From JARRNE01 sp963824085 (GTDB taxonomy: Bacteria; Pseudomonadota; Gammaproteobacteria; Chromatiales; Chromatiaceae), in NCBI GenBank assembly GCA_963824085.1, contig CAWGNT010000025.1:1-57635 (forward strand): DNA of 57,635 bases, in the 5' to 3' direction. The notes below the pieces were generated by a model that made no database searches, was not told where the DNA came from, and saw only the letters and a list, made by a program, of their open reading frames with translations. Positions 9,750 through 18,407 of this stretch are shown here, piece by piece (position 1 is the first letter of the stretch; the number at the start of each line of letters is the position of its first letter). Position numbers and translations under genes: made by a program.

Positions 9750-11435
9750 ATGAAGATGCCAGTCCTTCAAGGTGTGCTGCCCCTCAAGGGATCGCAGGTC
9801 CCGACCGAGATCCTCGCCGGCATCACGCTTGCGGCGCTGGCCATCCCGGAGGTCATGGGCTACACCAAGATCGCTGGAACGCCGGTCATCACCGGGCTCT
9901 ATACGATGCTGGTCCCGATGGCCCTGTTCGCTGTCGTTGGCTCCTCCCGGCACCTGGTGGTCGGCGCGGATTCGGCCACTGCGGCCATTCTCGCCGCGGG
10001 CCTGGTCGGGATCGCTGCGGTCGGCTCGGACGAGTACCTCGCCCTGGCCTCGGTTCTCGCTTTGATGGCGGCGGGCTTTCTGATCCTGGCCCGAGTGATT
10101 GGCCTCGGGTTCCTTGCGGACTTTCTGTCCCGCACCGTGCTCGTGGGGTTTCTGACGGGCGTGGGCATCCAGGTCGCGTTGGGTCAAATCTCGGGCATGC
10201 TGGGCCTACCGGGAGGCGGCCACGGCACCCTGGAAAAGATCTGGGCTGACGTGGAGCAGATCGGCGGGACGAATCCGTACGCCATGACCGTCTCCCTGTG
10301 CGCGCTGGGGGTGATCGTCGGCGCCAAGGGCATCTCCAAGAAGGTCCCGGGCGCCCTCGTCGCAGTGATCGGCGCCACGACGGCGAGCTGGGCGCTGGGA
10401 CTGGGGAAGCACGCGGTACCTGTGCTGGGCGCGGTGCCGAGCGGCCTTCCGGACATCGGACTGCCGCAGATCGCCTGGAGCTGGGGGCTGATGCAGACGC
10501 TGGTTCCGACGGCATTCGCCATGTTCGTCGTGATTCTGGCCCAGAGCGCAGCGACCTCCCGCGCCTATGCCGCCCGCTACAACGACCGCTTCGACGAAGA
10601 CATGGATCTCGTCGGTCTAGGTCTCGCCAACATCGGTGCCGGCCTCTCTGGCACCTTTGTCGTCAACGGCAGCCCCACCAAGACGGAGATGGTCGACGGG
10701 GCGGGCGGGCGGACGCAGCTCTCGCAGCTGACGACCGTCATCATCGTCTTGTTGGTGCTGCTGTTTCTGACGGGCCCCTTGGCCTACATGCCGGAAGCGG
10801 TGCTCGCGGCCGTCGTGTTCATGATCGGCGTAGACCTGATCGACCTCAGGGGTATGCGCCGGATTTACGCCGCGCGCCGCGGGGAGTTCTGGGTCGCATT
10901 GGCGACCACGGTAACGGTAGTGCTGGCAGGCGTGGAGCAGGGTATCGTGCTCGCCATGGCACTGTCGCTCATGGAGCACGTGCGCCACGGCTACCACCCC
11001 AAGAACGCCCTGATCGTCGCATCCCAGCGGGGGGGGCGACGGACGGTGCCCGTCGAGACAGGGCAGCAGCTCGAGCCGGGCCTCCTGGTCTACCGCTTCA
11101 CCCACAGCATGTACTACGCGAATGCGCGGGTGCTCTCCTCGCAAGTCGTGGGGCTGGTCAAGAACGCCCGGCCGCCCCTGAAATGGTTCTGCATCGACGC
11201 CTCGGCCGTTGACGACGTGGACTTCTCCGCCGCGGAGACCCTGCGCTCACTCCATACGGTCCTGCATCAGAAAGGAGTTCGGCTTGTGCTCACCCAGGTG
11301 ATGGACGACCTTAGCCCGGAAAGCCGCCGCGAGCTCGAAAAAGTGGTCGGCATTGATTGCTTCTACGCAACCACTGACGAGGTCGTGCATGCCTACCGGC
11401 ATGCCGCGCCAACGCACGTTGCGCACAACCCGTGA
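9750..11435 (+). CDS. SulP-family anion transporter with STAS domain
   Basis: 561-aa inner-membrane transporter of the SLC26/SulP family (sulfate, bicarbonate or related anions; substrate not predictable). The membrane domain, with about 12-14 segments, runs to about residue 415 and opens with GITLAALAIPEVMGY, the family signature region. A C-terminal cytoplasmic STAS domain (about residues 430-550) includes FCIDASAVDDVDFSAAETL. Length is typical. A carbonic anhydrase neighbour, which would argue for bicarbonate, is absent. Confidence 0.92.
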   Translation: MKMPVLQGVLPLKGSQVPTEILAGITLAALAIPEVMGYTKIAGTPVITGLYTMLVPMALFAVVGSSRHLVVGADSATAAILAAGLVGIAAVGSDEYLALASVLALMAAGFLILARVIGLGFLADFLSRTVLVGFLTGVGIQVALGQISGMLGLPGGGHGTLEKIWADVEQIGGTNPYAMTVSLCALGVIVGAKGISKKVPGALVAVIGATTASWALGLGKHAVPVLGAVPSGLPDIGLPQIAWSWGLMQTLVPTAFAMFVVILAQSAATSRAYAARYNDRFDEDMDLVGLGLANIGAGLSGTFVVNGSPTKTEMVDGAGGRTQLSQLTTVIIVLLVLLFLTGPLAYMPEAVLAAVVFMIGVDLIDLRGMRRIYAARRGEFWVALATTVTVVLAGVEQGIVLAMALSLMEHVRHGYHPKNALIVASQRGGRRTVPVETGQQLEPGLLVYRFTHSMYYANARVLSSQVVGLVKNARPPLKWFCIDASAVDDVDFSAAETLRSLHTVLHQKGVRLVLTQVMDDLSPESRRELEKVVGIDCFYATTDEVVHAYRHAAPTHVAHNP

Positions 11436-11660
11436 CTGCGCAGGAACCGCTCTGCTCATGTCGTGCGTCCCATCGTCCAGCGATCTCGATTTTTGGAAAC
11501 GACATAGGTGGCCCGCACCACCATCCTGAGCATTCTCGCCACCCCCTGACCGAAAACCGATAGGTAACCGCGTTTGCCGTCATAACGGGAGGTGTTTGGG
11601 CGCAATTGCCTCCCTTCGGGGCGGACAAGCGATCCGATGCCCTCCTCCAGGACCCACGCC

Positions 11661-12323
11661 ATGGCGCGACACATAACCGAGAAGGACAACTTCGCCTACC
11701 TCACCATCGGCTTGGTGCTTCTGCTCTTCGTCAGTGCGTTGGTGGACAACTTCCATATCACCCTCGGCGGCCATGTGATCGAGGCTGCCGTCACGATGAC
11801 GTTGATCATCGGGGTCTGGAGCATCCGGACGGAGCGGCGGTGGTTCCGTACCGGCTTCGGGCTGATCGCCGCCATCGTCGTCATCTTTCTCGCCGGACTC
11901 TTTCTCGACCTGGCGGGGCTCTACATGATCCACTTGGTCCTGCTTCTCTGCTTCCTCGTCCTGAGCGTCTGGGTGGCCGCAAAACAAGCGCTCTTTGCCG
12001 GGCGCGTCGAGGCGAACACCATCATCGGCGCCGTCTGCATCTACTTGCTACTCGGCATCATCTGGGCCGTGCTCTACGTCTTTGTCAACCTCGCGCTGCC
12101 AGGCTCCTTCCACGGAGTGTCGGCAACCGATCCGCGCGATTGCTTTCACGCGCTCCTATACTTCAGCTTCGTATCGCTGACCACTCAGGGATTCGGGGAC
12201 ATCTCTGCCGCGTTGCCGCTCGCGCAGTTTCTTACCTACACGGAAGGCATCGTCGGCCAGCTCTACATGGCCATCGTAGTTGCAAGCCTGGTCGGAATCC
12301 GAATCTCAAGCCGTCAGCAGTGA
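11661..12323 (+). CDS. Ion-channel (two-pore-helix type) membrane protein
   Basis: 220-aa membrane protein with about five to six hydrophobic helices. It has a K+-channel-like selectivity filter TTQGFGD in SLTTQGFGDISAA near residue 178, a variant of the canonical TxGYGD. The ATG at 11661 (MARHITEKDNF) is chosen; the frame extends upstream to 11592 with polar residues unlike a membrane protein start. No RCK/TrkA ligand domain follows. It follows the SulP gene on the same strand after 225 bp. Confidence 0.82.
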   Translation: MARHITEKDNFAYLTIGLVLLLFVSALVDNFHITLGGHVIEAAVTMTLIIGVWSIRTERRWFRTGFGLIAAIVVIFLAGLFLDLAGLYMIHLVLLLCFLVLSVWVAAKQALFAGRVEANTIIGAVCIYLLLGIIWAVLYVFVNLALPGSFHGVSATDPRDCFHALLYFSFVSLTTQGFGDISAALPLAQFLTYTEGIVGQLYMAIVVASLVGIRISSRQQ

Positions 12324-12509
12324 CGACGAAAGGCTGTTCTGGATCGGCGGCCGCAACAGAGGGCGTAACCTGTCGACCGCGGCGGCTCTCCCGTGTCGCT
12401 GACGAACGAAGCATGAGCATTGCGCAGCGCAACAACTTGGCTCGTTCGTGAGGGCGGATGTCCCTCAAGGAATCCCAGCAAAGAATCACGTCGCCGTTAG
12501 AACCCGATC

Positions 12510-12740
12510 TCAGGCTCGGCGCCAGACGCCATCTGGCATGACCGTTCGGACCACTTGTCGACCCTGCTGTCGGTAGACGCGGAGCTCATCGTCCAGGGTC
12601 ATGACCGCGCTCTTCGCATGCTGCTCCGCCATGCGTACCAGACAGGCGTCAGCCAATGCCATCGGCACGGAGGCGTACCGGGTCAGAATGCGCGTGACGG
12701 GGTCTTGCTTCCTTCCCCTCCGCTCGCAACGCCTTCGCAA
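12510..12740 (-). pseudogene. C-terminal remnant of a PIN-domain (VapC-like) protein
   Basis: The frame contains ASVPMALADACLVRMAEQH and VMTLDDELRVYRQQGRQVV, the C-terminal half of PIN-domain ribonucleases, with the conserved LADACL and TLD acidic residues. The N-terminal half (first acidic residue, DTS motif) is missing; the 20 residues before the match look random. No antitoxin gene is adjacent. I interpret it as the decayed remains of a toxin gene downstream of the glucoamylase. Confidence 0.6.
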
Positions 12741-12764
12741 CGGAGTCTCAGCAGCGAACGGACC

Positions 12765-15155
12765 TCAGCACGCCTCAGCAGGTACGACAATCACCGAAAA
12801 ATCCTCCTCCTGCCAATGCCCGTCACTTCGCCAGCGGAAGGTGAAATTGATCCGCGTGCCCGGACGAAGCCCTTGTGTGTTGAGGCGGGCAAAATGCCCA
12901 AGCCCCCAGTCTTCCGTCTCCGTCTCCTGTACGCGCTGCCAGTCATCGATCCCCCAGTGCACCGCCGCCGGGGCGCGCAGGAGGAAGCGCAGCTCCTGCC
13001 CGGCACGCAGGGAACGCGGGCGTTGGCGGAAGCGCCAGATCACGTAGTCGAGCCGCGGGGCGCGTCCCCCGTAGCGCGCCCAGGTGCGCGGCGGCGCGTC
13101 GACGGGTCGCCCCTGCGCGCGGCTTAGGCAGAGCTTGATGAGCTCGCCGTGCGCCCACACCAGCGGCATGGCCCCGCCCGTGGGACGCCCGGGCTCCAGG
13201 CCCAGCTCGGGCATGGGCTCCGTGTCCCAAACCTGCTCGGGCAGCAGACCGCCGCGACCGGTCATCCCTGCCATGGCGCGCAGATACGGCATGACGTCCT
13301 CTCCCGCGAGCAGTGCGTGGTGGCCACGCTCGCCAGTCAGCAGCGGCCAGCCCCGTCCGCGGCCGGCGCCGTCGAAGGGCCTGCCGTCCAGGTGCTCGCC
13401 GTAGCCGTCGCCGTTGTAGCGGTGCCAGACCGGCCCCTGGGGCGTGTCGGTGCGCAGCAGCTTGTCCACCACCTCGATGCTGGCGAGGACGTGCGGATCG
13501 CGCGCGTCGCGCAAGCCGTAACGCACCAGCTGCAGAAAGTCGGTGGAGATCTGCTCGTCGGCGGGACGGTCGTAGTCGTGCGCCCGGTTCTTGATGAACA
13601 GATGTTCGGCCTTGGCCCCCTCGTTGATGAGCACGTCGGCCGGCGCCGCACGCAGGTAGTATCCGACGACGCCCAGCTCCCGCGCTAACCGGGTGTCGCT
13701 CGCCCAGCACCAGTGTTCGACGCGGGTGTTCCAGTAATCGGCCACCATCAGGGCCAGGTCGGCGGCGCGGCCACTCAGGAATTGCGCCCCCTCGACCAGG
13801 GCGGCGATGGCTACGGCCAGGGTGAAGGTGTTGACGCCGCGGTCTTCTTCCCAGCGATCCTGGCCCGTGCACGGCCCCTCGGCCAGGAGGAAGCGCAGGG
13901 CGCGGAGCACCATGTCGGCGACCGGAACGTCGCCCAGCGCATCCTGCGTCTGCAGCATCCCCGCCAGCAGCACGGGAAAGGCGGTCTCGTCGAGCTGGAT
14001 GCCCTGCCAGAAGGGCTTGCCGCCCAGCCATTGGTTCTGCAGCCAGTGGCCGTCCTCCTGCTGGGTGGCGATCAGGTAGCTCAGCACGTCGCGCGCGTTG
14101 GCGAGATCCCCAAGCGCGGCCAGCGCCCCGGCGGACTCCACCAGGTCGCGCGACCAGACGAGGTGATAGCCGCCGCGGCTCTCGTTGGCCTCGCCCCAGG
14201 GCACGGCCAGACTCGCGACCATGGCGCCGGGATAGGTCCGGTCCTCGTGGATCTTGAGGACGCTGGCTGAACGCCGCAGCAGCATTTCCACCTCCGGCGG
14301 TAGGGTTCCTGCCTGGGCGACTCTGCCCAGGCAGGCCTCGCGCCACCTGTGCCATCCATCCACGTAAGCCGTCCACGCGGCATCGAACCCGCCGAGCAGG
14401 CTGCTCCAGGCCAGAGTATCGGCCGCCTCACGGCTGCTGCCCAGCCCCAACGCAAGCGTGCAGCGCCGCGGCACCCGGGCGGCGAGTGCCACCTCCCCGG
14501 GTCCCGACTCGGCATAGTGCCAGGTCATGCGCGCGTGGCGCTCGAAGTCCTGGCGCAGGTCGCTTGCGCCAACCTCGCCCACCGAGCGCTGCTCCAGCGC
14601 CGGCCTGCCCTGTTGGTCGCGGCACTGGAGTGCCAGGCCGAACGGTCCCTGCTCGGCCCAGAGCGTCGGCCGGCCGTCCCAGACGTCGGCCCAGGCGCGA
14701 TTGCTCTCGGCATCCTCGCCCAGGCGGGCGGCGAGCACGAGGTATGGACGGAGATCCGCATCCCCGTCCAGATCCAGATCGACGAGCAGCACGTCGCGAC
14801 GCGGATCGGTGCAAATCCGCAGACGCAACGTGAAACGGGCGTGCCGGTGAGTGATGGTCGCGGCGGGGATGTCGGTGTCCACCCATTCGACCCCATACCC
14901 GGCAAGGCCGCTGATACTTACCCAGAAGCCTTCGCCGTCCGCGACGATGATGTCGAGATCGCGAATCTGCGGGATGTCGATGCGCGGGTAGTAGACCTCG
15001 CTGACCGTCCCTTGCGCCAGGGTGAACCACACCCGGCTCTCGCCCAGGGCAGTACCGACCAAATCCTTGCGGGCGCTGGCCCAGACGGCCCGGCGCGCCA
15101 TGGCGGGAGGGGCTTTGCCCCCGACGGCGGACGCAGACCTCGCAAGCTCACCCAT
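12765..15155 (-). CDS. GH15-family glucan 1,4-alpha-glucosidase (glucoamylase-like)
   Basis: 796 aa, cytoplasmic (no signal peptide). An N-terminal beta-sandwich domain of about 270 residues is followed by an (alpha/alpha)6 barrel, with GGYHLVWSRDLVESAGAL carrying the Arg-Asp of the substrate pocket and conserved QLDETAFPVLLAGML. Family members release glucose from the ends of alpha-glucans, so a role in glycogen or maltodextrin turnover is likely. The ATG at 15155 has GGAGG at a suitable distance. It lies alone; glycogen genes are not visible. Confidence 0.9.
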   Translation of the reverse strand: MGELARSASAVGGKAPPAMARRAVWASARKDLVGTALGESRVWFTLAQGTVSEVYYPRIDIPQIRDLDIIVADGEGFWVSISGLAGYGVEWVDTDIPAATITHRHARFTLRLRICTDPRRDVLLVDLDLDGDADLRPYLVLAARLGEDAESNRAWADVWDGRPTLWAEQGPFGLALQCRDQQGRPALEQRSVGEVGASDLRQDFERHARMTWHYAESGPGEVALAARVPRRCTLALGLGSSREAADTLAWSSLLGGFDAAWTAYVDGWHRWREACLGRVAQAGTLPPEVEMLLRRSASVLKIHEDRTYPGAMVASLAVPWGEANESRGGYHLVWSRDLVESAGALAALGDLANARDVLSYLIATQQEDGHWLQNQWLGGKPFWQGIQLDETAFPVLLAGMLQTQDALGDVPVADMVLRALRFLLAEGPCTGQDRWEEDRGVNTFTLAVAIAALVEGAQFLSGRAADLALMVADYWNTRVEHWCWASDTRLARELGVVGYYLRAAPADVLINEGAKAEHLFIKNRAHDYDRPADEQISTDFLQLVRYGLRDARDPHVLASIEVVDKLLRTDTPQGPVWHRYNGDGYGEHLDGRPFDGAGRGRGWPLLTGERGHHALLAGEDVMPYLRAMAGMTGRGGLLPEQVWDTEPMPELGLEPGRPTGGAMPLVWAHGELIKLCLSRAQGRPVDAPPRTWARYGGRAPRLDYVIWRFRQRPRSLRAGQELRFLLRAPAAVHWGIDDWQRVQETETEDWGLGHFARLNTQGLRPGTRINFTFRWRSDGHWQEEDFSVIVVPAEAC

Positions 15156-15572
15156 GGGATACCCTCCTCAATTGTGATTGGTTGTCAGCATGACATCCGC
15201 GCGGGGAAGCCTCAGGACGACAGACGCACTCCCGACGCCAGCGACGCATAATTTACAGAGTAGCGCCGACGCCCATGCGCGTTGGCGCCCAAGCTAAGCA
15301 ATTGCGTGGAGGTCGGCTCGGAGACGAGCCGCGATGACGCCCAGGCAGACACCACTCCGCCCGATCGCGAGAACCGTCGCAGCCGGTTTCCCTCAAATCA
15401 GGGACCAGCAAGCTGGCCCATGACCATCCCGCGATCGAGCAGGAAGCGCCCCAGGGTACGGGGAGCAGGCCAGGGTAAATGGGTCGGTGTCAAGGACGAC
15501 CGACCCCCATCAGGCAGACCCCGATCGAATGCGCCGCAATCCTGAAGAGGCTGGGATCAGAAAAGCCCGTGA
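15156..15572. other. Intergenic region with one hairpin
   Basis: No supported gene. The only clear structure is an 8-bp stem, GGGTCGGT at 15481-15488 with ACCGACCC at 15499-15506, about 65 bp beyond the stop of the minus-strand coiled-coil gene. It has no T-run, so a terminator role is only possible. Confidence 0.5.
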
Positions 15573-15962
15573 TCAGAATAGATTAAACAGATCGTTGGCC
15601 AGGTCCTCGCCGACACCGATGCCGGCGCCGAGGCCAAGCCCCGTGGTGAGATTGCCCAGAAAACCGCCGCCGCCACCCCAGCCCCGGGTCTGGGCCATCT
15701 GCGCAGCCGGCGGGTGCGCGTCCACGGCCTGCTCCAGCTGCTGGATATGCTGCCCCATCTGCTGGAGCACAAACATGGTCTGCTGTTGCTGCTGCTGGAG
15801 CCCGAGCGCGATCTCGCGCAGATCCATGGCGAGGTCGCGCGCCGCGTCGTTATTGCCCACGGTGCTCCCGAGCTTCTGCGCGAACTGCTGGAGATGGTTC
15901 TTCACGTCCTGTGACTGCTGCTGGATCTGCGTGATTTCTTGTTCCGCCTGCATATACTCCAT
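15573..15962 (-). CDS. Small coiled-coil protein with Gly-rich C-terminus
   Basis: 129 aa, family not recognised. Residues 1-85 form a Gln-rich heptad-like helix (EQEITQIQQQSQDVKNHLQ, then LQQQQQQTMFVLQQMGQ). A short Ala/Pro linker follows, then a Gly-rich tail (RGWGGGGGFLGNL, GLGLGAGIGVGE) ending LFNLF. The ATG at 15962 has GGGAG nine bases upstream; the longer frame to 16151 is basic and unlikely. There is no signal peptide. The hydrophobic Gly-rich tail could be a membrane-active or assembly segment, which is inference only. Confidence 0.6.
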   Translation of the reverse strand: MEYMQAEQEITQIQQQSQDVKNHLQQFAQKLGSTVGNNDAARDLAMDLREIALGLQQQQQQTMFVLQQMGQHIQQLEQAVDAHPPAAQMAQTRGWGGGGGFLGNLTTGLGLGAGIGVGEDLANDLFNLF

Positions 15963-16241
15963 TCGAGGATTCTCCCTGTCTCTGTTCCTGTTTCGGTGAG
16001 ACAGCCCCTCCCAGGCGTCGGTTCCACGGGCGATGAGCCGGCGGTGCCGACGGCATACATTCGGTGCATGCCGGGGCACTGCAAGAAGCTGTGCACGATC
16101 TGGGCGGATGGCGGCAACGCCGGCCGCTCGCGGCAGTGAGTGGCCGCTCATTTTCGCTTCCGCTTGTCCTACGTCCCAAGGACAGCCGCCGTTTCCTCTT
16201 GCCCCCCCGCCACTGCATCGTCGGGCAAACCTTTCCCTGGC

Positions 16242-16346
16242 TCAACCAGTCCCCTGATCGTCGCGGTAAATGGCCTCACGGCGGTCCCCGCGCGAGGTGA
16301 CGTGATAGAGACCGCCCGCCAACTCGATGCACGGTGGTCTGGCCAT
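16242..16346 (-). pseudogene. N-terminal fragment of a RAYT (Y1) transposase
   Basis: Translation starts MARPPCIELAGGLYHVTSRG and continues REAIYRDD before a stop. This is nearly the same as the first 30 residues of the RAYT remnant starting at 22259 (MARPLRLEFAGALYHVTSRG). Everything after the first beta strand, including the HUH motif, is missing. A dead fragment marking the left edge of the accessory island. Confidence 0.65.
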
Positions 16347-16377
16347 AAGGAACAGTTCACAAATAAGCTGGACAAGT

Positions 16378-16785
16378 CTATTCGTTGTCGTTGTCGGTGC
16401 CGAAACTGTCGTAAGGGCCGGAATTCTCTCGCACCTCATGGTTTCGCTGTCCGAGCTTGGTGAGCATCGAAACGATCCGAGTCAGCATTGCCTTACCCTG
16501 TGCGTTTTGAGCAGCAGCCAGTACTTCGCGGGCGTCGAGACAGTCCTGAATCGATGCCCATTCCAACGCCGAACCGCGAGCGATCTCGAAGAAGCGGCGT
16601 CGATCGGCATTGGTCCCCTTACCGTTGCCTTCGGCGATGTTCAGCGGAATCGACTGCGAGGCACGCAGCAGTTGGTCCCGCGCGGGCCGATCAATGCCCT
16701 TCAAGCTCTTGGCCACTTGATATGCCCAAGTCACATACCGGACCGAAATCTGGTAGACATCGAGTTGCTCATGCCCGAATTGCAT
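16378..16785 (-). CDS. Four-helix bundle protein (S23 / 23S-rRNA intervening-sequence family)
   Basis: 135 aa. The family hallmarks are the opening DVYQISVRYVTWAYQVAKSL, the central RASQSIPLNIAEGNGK and RRRFFEIARGSALEW. The protein folds as a homopentamer-forming four-helix bundle; relatives are encoded in 23S rRNA intervening sequences and as avd accessory genes, and their role as free genes is unresolved. The ATG at 16785 is chosen (MQFGHEQLDVY). A perfect 15-bp inverted repeat brackets the gene, and its last codons (NDNDNE) lie inside one arm. Confidence 0.88.
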   Translation of the reverse strand: MQFGHEQLDVYQISVRYVTWAYQVAKSLKGIDRPARDQLLRASQSIPLNIAEGNGKGTNADRRRFFEIARGSALEWASIQDCLDAREVLAAAQNAQGKAMLTRIVSMLTKLGQRNHEVRENSGPYDSFGTDNDNE

Positions 16786-16807
16786 TTCTTTTCCGACAAC
16801 GACAACG
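16383..16807. repeat. 15-bp perfect inverted repeat flanking the four-helix-bundle gene
   Basis: CGTTGTCGTTGTCGG at 16383-16397 and its exact reverse complement CCGACAACGACAACG at 16793-16807. One arm overlaps the last codons of the gene, the other lies just before its start codon. Transcribed together, the arms would close the whole message into a loop, similar to the base-paired ends of 23S rRNA intervening sequences. Confidence 0.75.
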
Positions 16808-16843
16808 TTTGTATTCCTTGTGCAACTTATTGTTGATTCGCTA

Positions 16844-16859
16844 CTAAGGACAACCTTAG
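16844..16859. repeat. Short hairpin CTAAGG-ACAA-CCTTAG
   Basis: A 6-bp perfect stem with a 4-base loop, 59 bases upstream of the start of the four-helix-bundle gene and downstream of the nucleotidyltransferase stop. No T-run follows on either strand. It could be part of the boundary of the neighbouring element. Confidence 0.4.
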
Positions 16860-16950
16860 ACCCTTGATGCTGAATTAAAATGGTGACCCCTTGGCTCCTT
16901 CCATTATTGCGCTTAACGAGCGGCATGAGACGCGCGGTGTTTTGCGCGTC

Positions 16951-17418
16951 CTACTCTATGCCATTGTTCGGAGTTTTTAAAAGTTCTAAAGCTTCTGCAT
17001 CAGCAAGATCTTTTGTTCTTCCTGTCGCTCTTTTATTGGTGATAAGGTCACCGATCGAAGGGATATGCACGTCAATTCCATCTAAGTTTACTAAAACTGC
17101 ATTCTGATAGGTATGCTCAAATTTTAGCCCTGTTGCTGCGGTGATAATGTCAATGCGCCTCGGAGCGACCCCTATTTGGAAGACAGTTCCATCGTCCTCC
17201 AGGTCTTGTTTGGTAAGATTTTGCAATGATGCACCGAAACTACGCAGTGCTCGGAGGACGGCTTCTGCATTATCCGGGGATGGCATAACCCAGATGTCGA
17301 TATCCATGGTAGCTCTGGGATATCCGTGGGCAGCAAGCGCATATGCTCCGATAAGGATAAACTTAACCTTTTCGTCGGATAAGGCTTGTAATATGTCTCT
17401 GTAGTCTTCGTTCAACAT
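16951..17418 (-). CDS. Nucleotidyltransferase-fold protein (DUF6036/AbiEii-like)
   Basis: 155 aa. The N-terminal region has FILIGAYALAAHGYPRATMD followed by IDIWVMP, giving the G-[AG]-x(n)-D-x-D pattern of the polymerase-beta superfamily. The later RRIDIITAATGL supplies the third acidic residue, and RATGRTKDLADAEAL is the typical C-terminal signature of such stand-alone enzymes. Relatives act as toxins or antitoxin-modifiers in two-gene modules. The gene starts inside the upstream 65-aa gene (56-bp overlap). Local DNA is AT-rich compared with the rest of the window. Confidence 0.82.
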   Translation of the reverse strand: MLNEDYRDILQALSDEKVKFILIGAYALAAHGYPRATMDIDIWVMPSPDNAEAVLRALRSFGASLQNLTKQDLEDDGTVFQIGVAPRRIDIITAATGLKFEHTYQNAVLVNLDGIDVHIPSIGDLITNKRATGRTKDLADAEALELLKTPNNGIE

Positions 17419-17560
17419 CGTGATTTATGCTAAGGGAGGCGATTTCTTTTGTTAATGGCCAAACAAGAAGAATGCGGTCTTCAGGAGTACCGGCAACATA
17501 ATCTACACTTCGATTGTCGGTCATTTTGTATATTTCTGTATGTTTTCGATCCATGTTCAT
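17363..17560 (-). CDS. Small protein paired with the nucleotidyltransferase
   Basis: 65 aa, overlapping the start of the nucleotidyltransferase gene by 56 bp in another frame. A possible internal start is MTDNRSVDYVAGTPEDR. Rich in charged residues with a basic C-terminus (HDVERRLQRHITSLIRRKG). Similar small ORFs commonly precede this class of nucleotidyltransferase, so a partner or antitoxin role is plausible. I recognise no named domain. Confidence 0.6.
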   Translation of the reverse strand: MNMDRKHTEIYKMTDNRSVDYVAGTPEDRILLVWPLTKEIASLSINHDVERRLQRHITSLIRRKG

Positions 17561-17646
17561 ATTTCAAAACTAACATTTTAACCGTATGAGATCAATATGA
17601 TATTCACTCCGAACGTTACGAATAAACCAGCCCAAAAGCCGCGCGA

Positions 17647-17955
17647 TTACTGACTTGGAGAATTGCGCGGAGTCCGACGCGCGGTTTTTGGGTCGACTTC
17701 ATTCAATTGCTGGGCGATGTCCGGGGGAGCGGTCTCCAAATGTGCCTCTATCGTGTCCGCGGATAGATCCGCTCCGCACGGCCACTCAACAAAATAGCCG
17801 CCGTTATGGACTGCCGAAAATTCTGCGTCATCTTGAAGATGCGCAAACACCTCCCCGCCGAGGTAGGGCTTAAGATCAACCACGCCCGTAGCGCCCTCTT
17901 CTGTTTCAACGAAAAGCATATGATCTCTGATCGGGACCACCTTGGCGATTTTCAT
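17647..17955 (-). CDS. DUF2442 domain protein
   Basis: 102 aa. Starts MKIAKVVPIRDHMLFVETEEG and contains GVVDLKPYLGGEVFAHLQD and NGGYFVEWPCGADLSADTI, the DUF2442 core; the GADL-S-DTI end is diagnostic. It overlaps the upstream DUF4160 gene by 4 bp. DUF4160-DUF2442 gene pairs recur in bacterial genomes and have been proposed as toxin-antitoxin-like modules; no activity can be read from sequence. A lysine/arginine-rich tail follows residue 85. Confidence 0.85.
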   Translation of the reverse strand: MKIAKVVPIRDHMLFVETEEGATGVVDLKPYLGGEVFAHLQDDAEFSAVHNGGYFVEWPCGADLSADTIEAHLETAPPDIAQQLNEVDPKTARRTPRNSPSQ

Positions 17956-18224
17956 TGATCAAGCCCTCGGATCTCGAAAGGCTTATTACCATTTACGGCC
18001 AAGTCCCAATCCGCCAGGAGCTCGTCTTCGTGTATTGCGATCCATGCGACTACCAATTTGTGCTTCTTTGGTGGAAGCTTGTCCGCAAGGAGCTCTCCGT
18101 CAGGAATCGAGTAAACGCCAACGTCCCCTTGGAACTCAGCGTGGACGTGCGGCACTCCGTGCTTGTCTGTGTCGTAGAAGAACATCCGTATCAGGATGCC
18201 GTAGAACATGGAGATTTTGGGCAT
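17952..18224 (-). CDS. DUF4160 domain protein
   Basis: 90 aa. MPKISMFYGILIRMFFYDTDKHG and PHVHAEFQGDVGVYSIPDGE are the DUF4160 signature (PH-x-H followed by an acidic-aromatic strand). It is the upstream member of a two-gene unit with DUF2442, overlapping by 4 bp, so the pair is probably translationally coupled. Function unknown; the pairing and setting among other TA modules suggest an addiction or defence role. Confidence 0.85.
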   Translation of the reverse strand: MPKISMFYGILIRMFFYDTDKHGVPHVHAEFQGDVGVYSIPDGELLADKLPPKKHKLVVAWIAIHEDELLADWDLAVNGNKPFEIRGLDQ

Positions 18225-18333
18225 CTAGGCGCGTTCTCTTCTCTCGTAAACCGTTAAGGCTGGCGCGGCAACGGGCGGTCACAGCCGAGCCTCTCGTTAG
18301 GCGATTTCATTCAGGGGCCGTCATGTTAATTGC

Positions 18334-18366
18334 GCCTGGCCCCTTTTTGCCTGGCCCCTTTTTGCC
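18334..18366. repeat. Two overlapping copies of a RAYT-associated repeat
   Basis: GCCTGGCCCCTTTTTGCC occurs at 18334-18351 and again at 18349-18366, a 15-bp-period tandem. It is the reverse complement of the GGCAAAAAGGGGCCAGGC sequence that flanks the RAYT and BrnT genes at 19 and 20.5 kb, so it is likely part of the same REP-like family. Confidence 0.6.
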
Positions 18367-18407
18367 TTGAGTGTATGGCATCTGCTGCATTGATCATTCT
18401 TTTTGCA

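Noticed and set aside
9543..10187. 214-aa minus-strand frame overlapping the start of the SulP gene
   Set aside because: Mostly antisense to conserved SulP codons; only the last 40 residues look protein-like and they have no start or family.
12943..14376. 477-aa frame overlapping the glucoamylase on the same strand
   Set aside because: Off-frame reading of the GH15 gene, arginine/alanine-rich, no recognisable motif.
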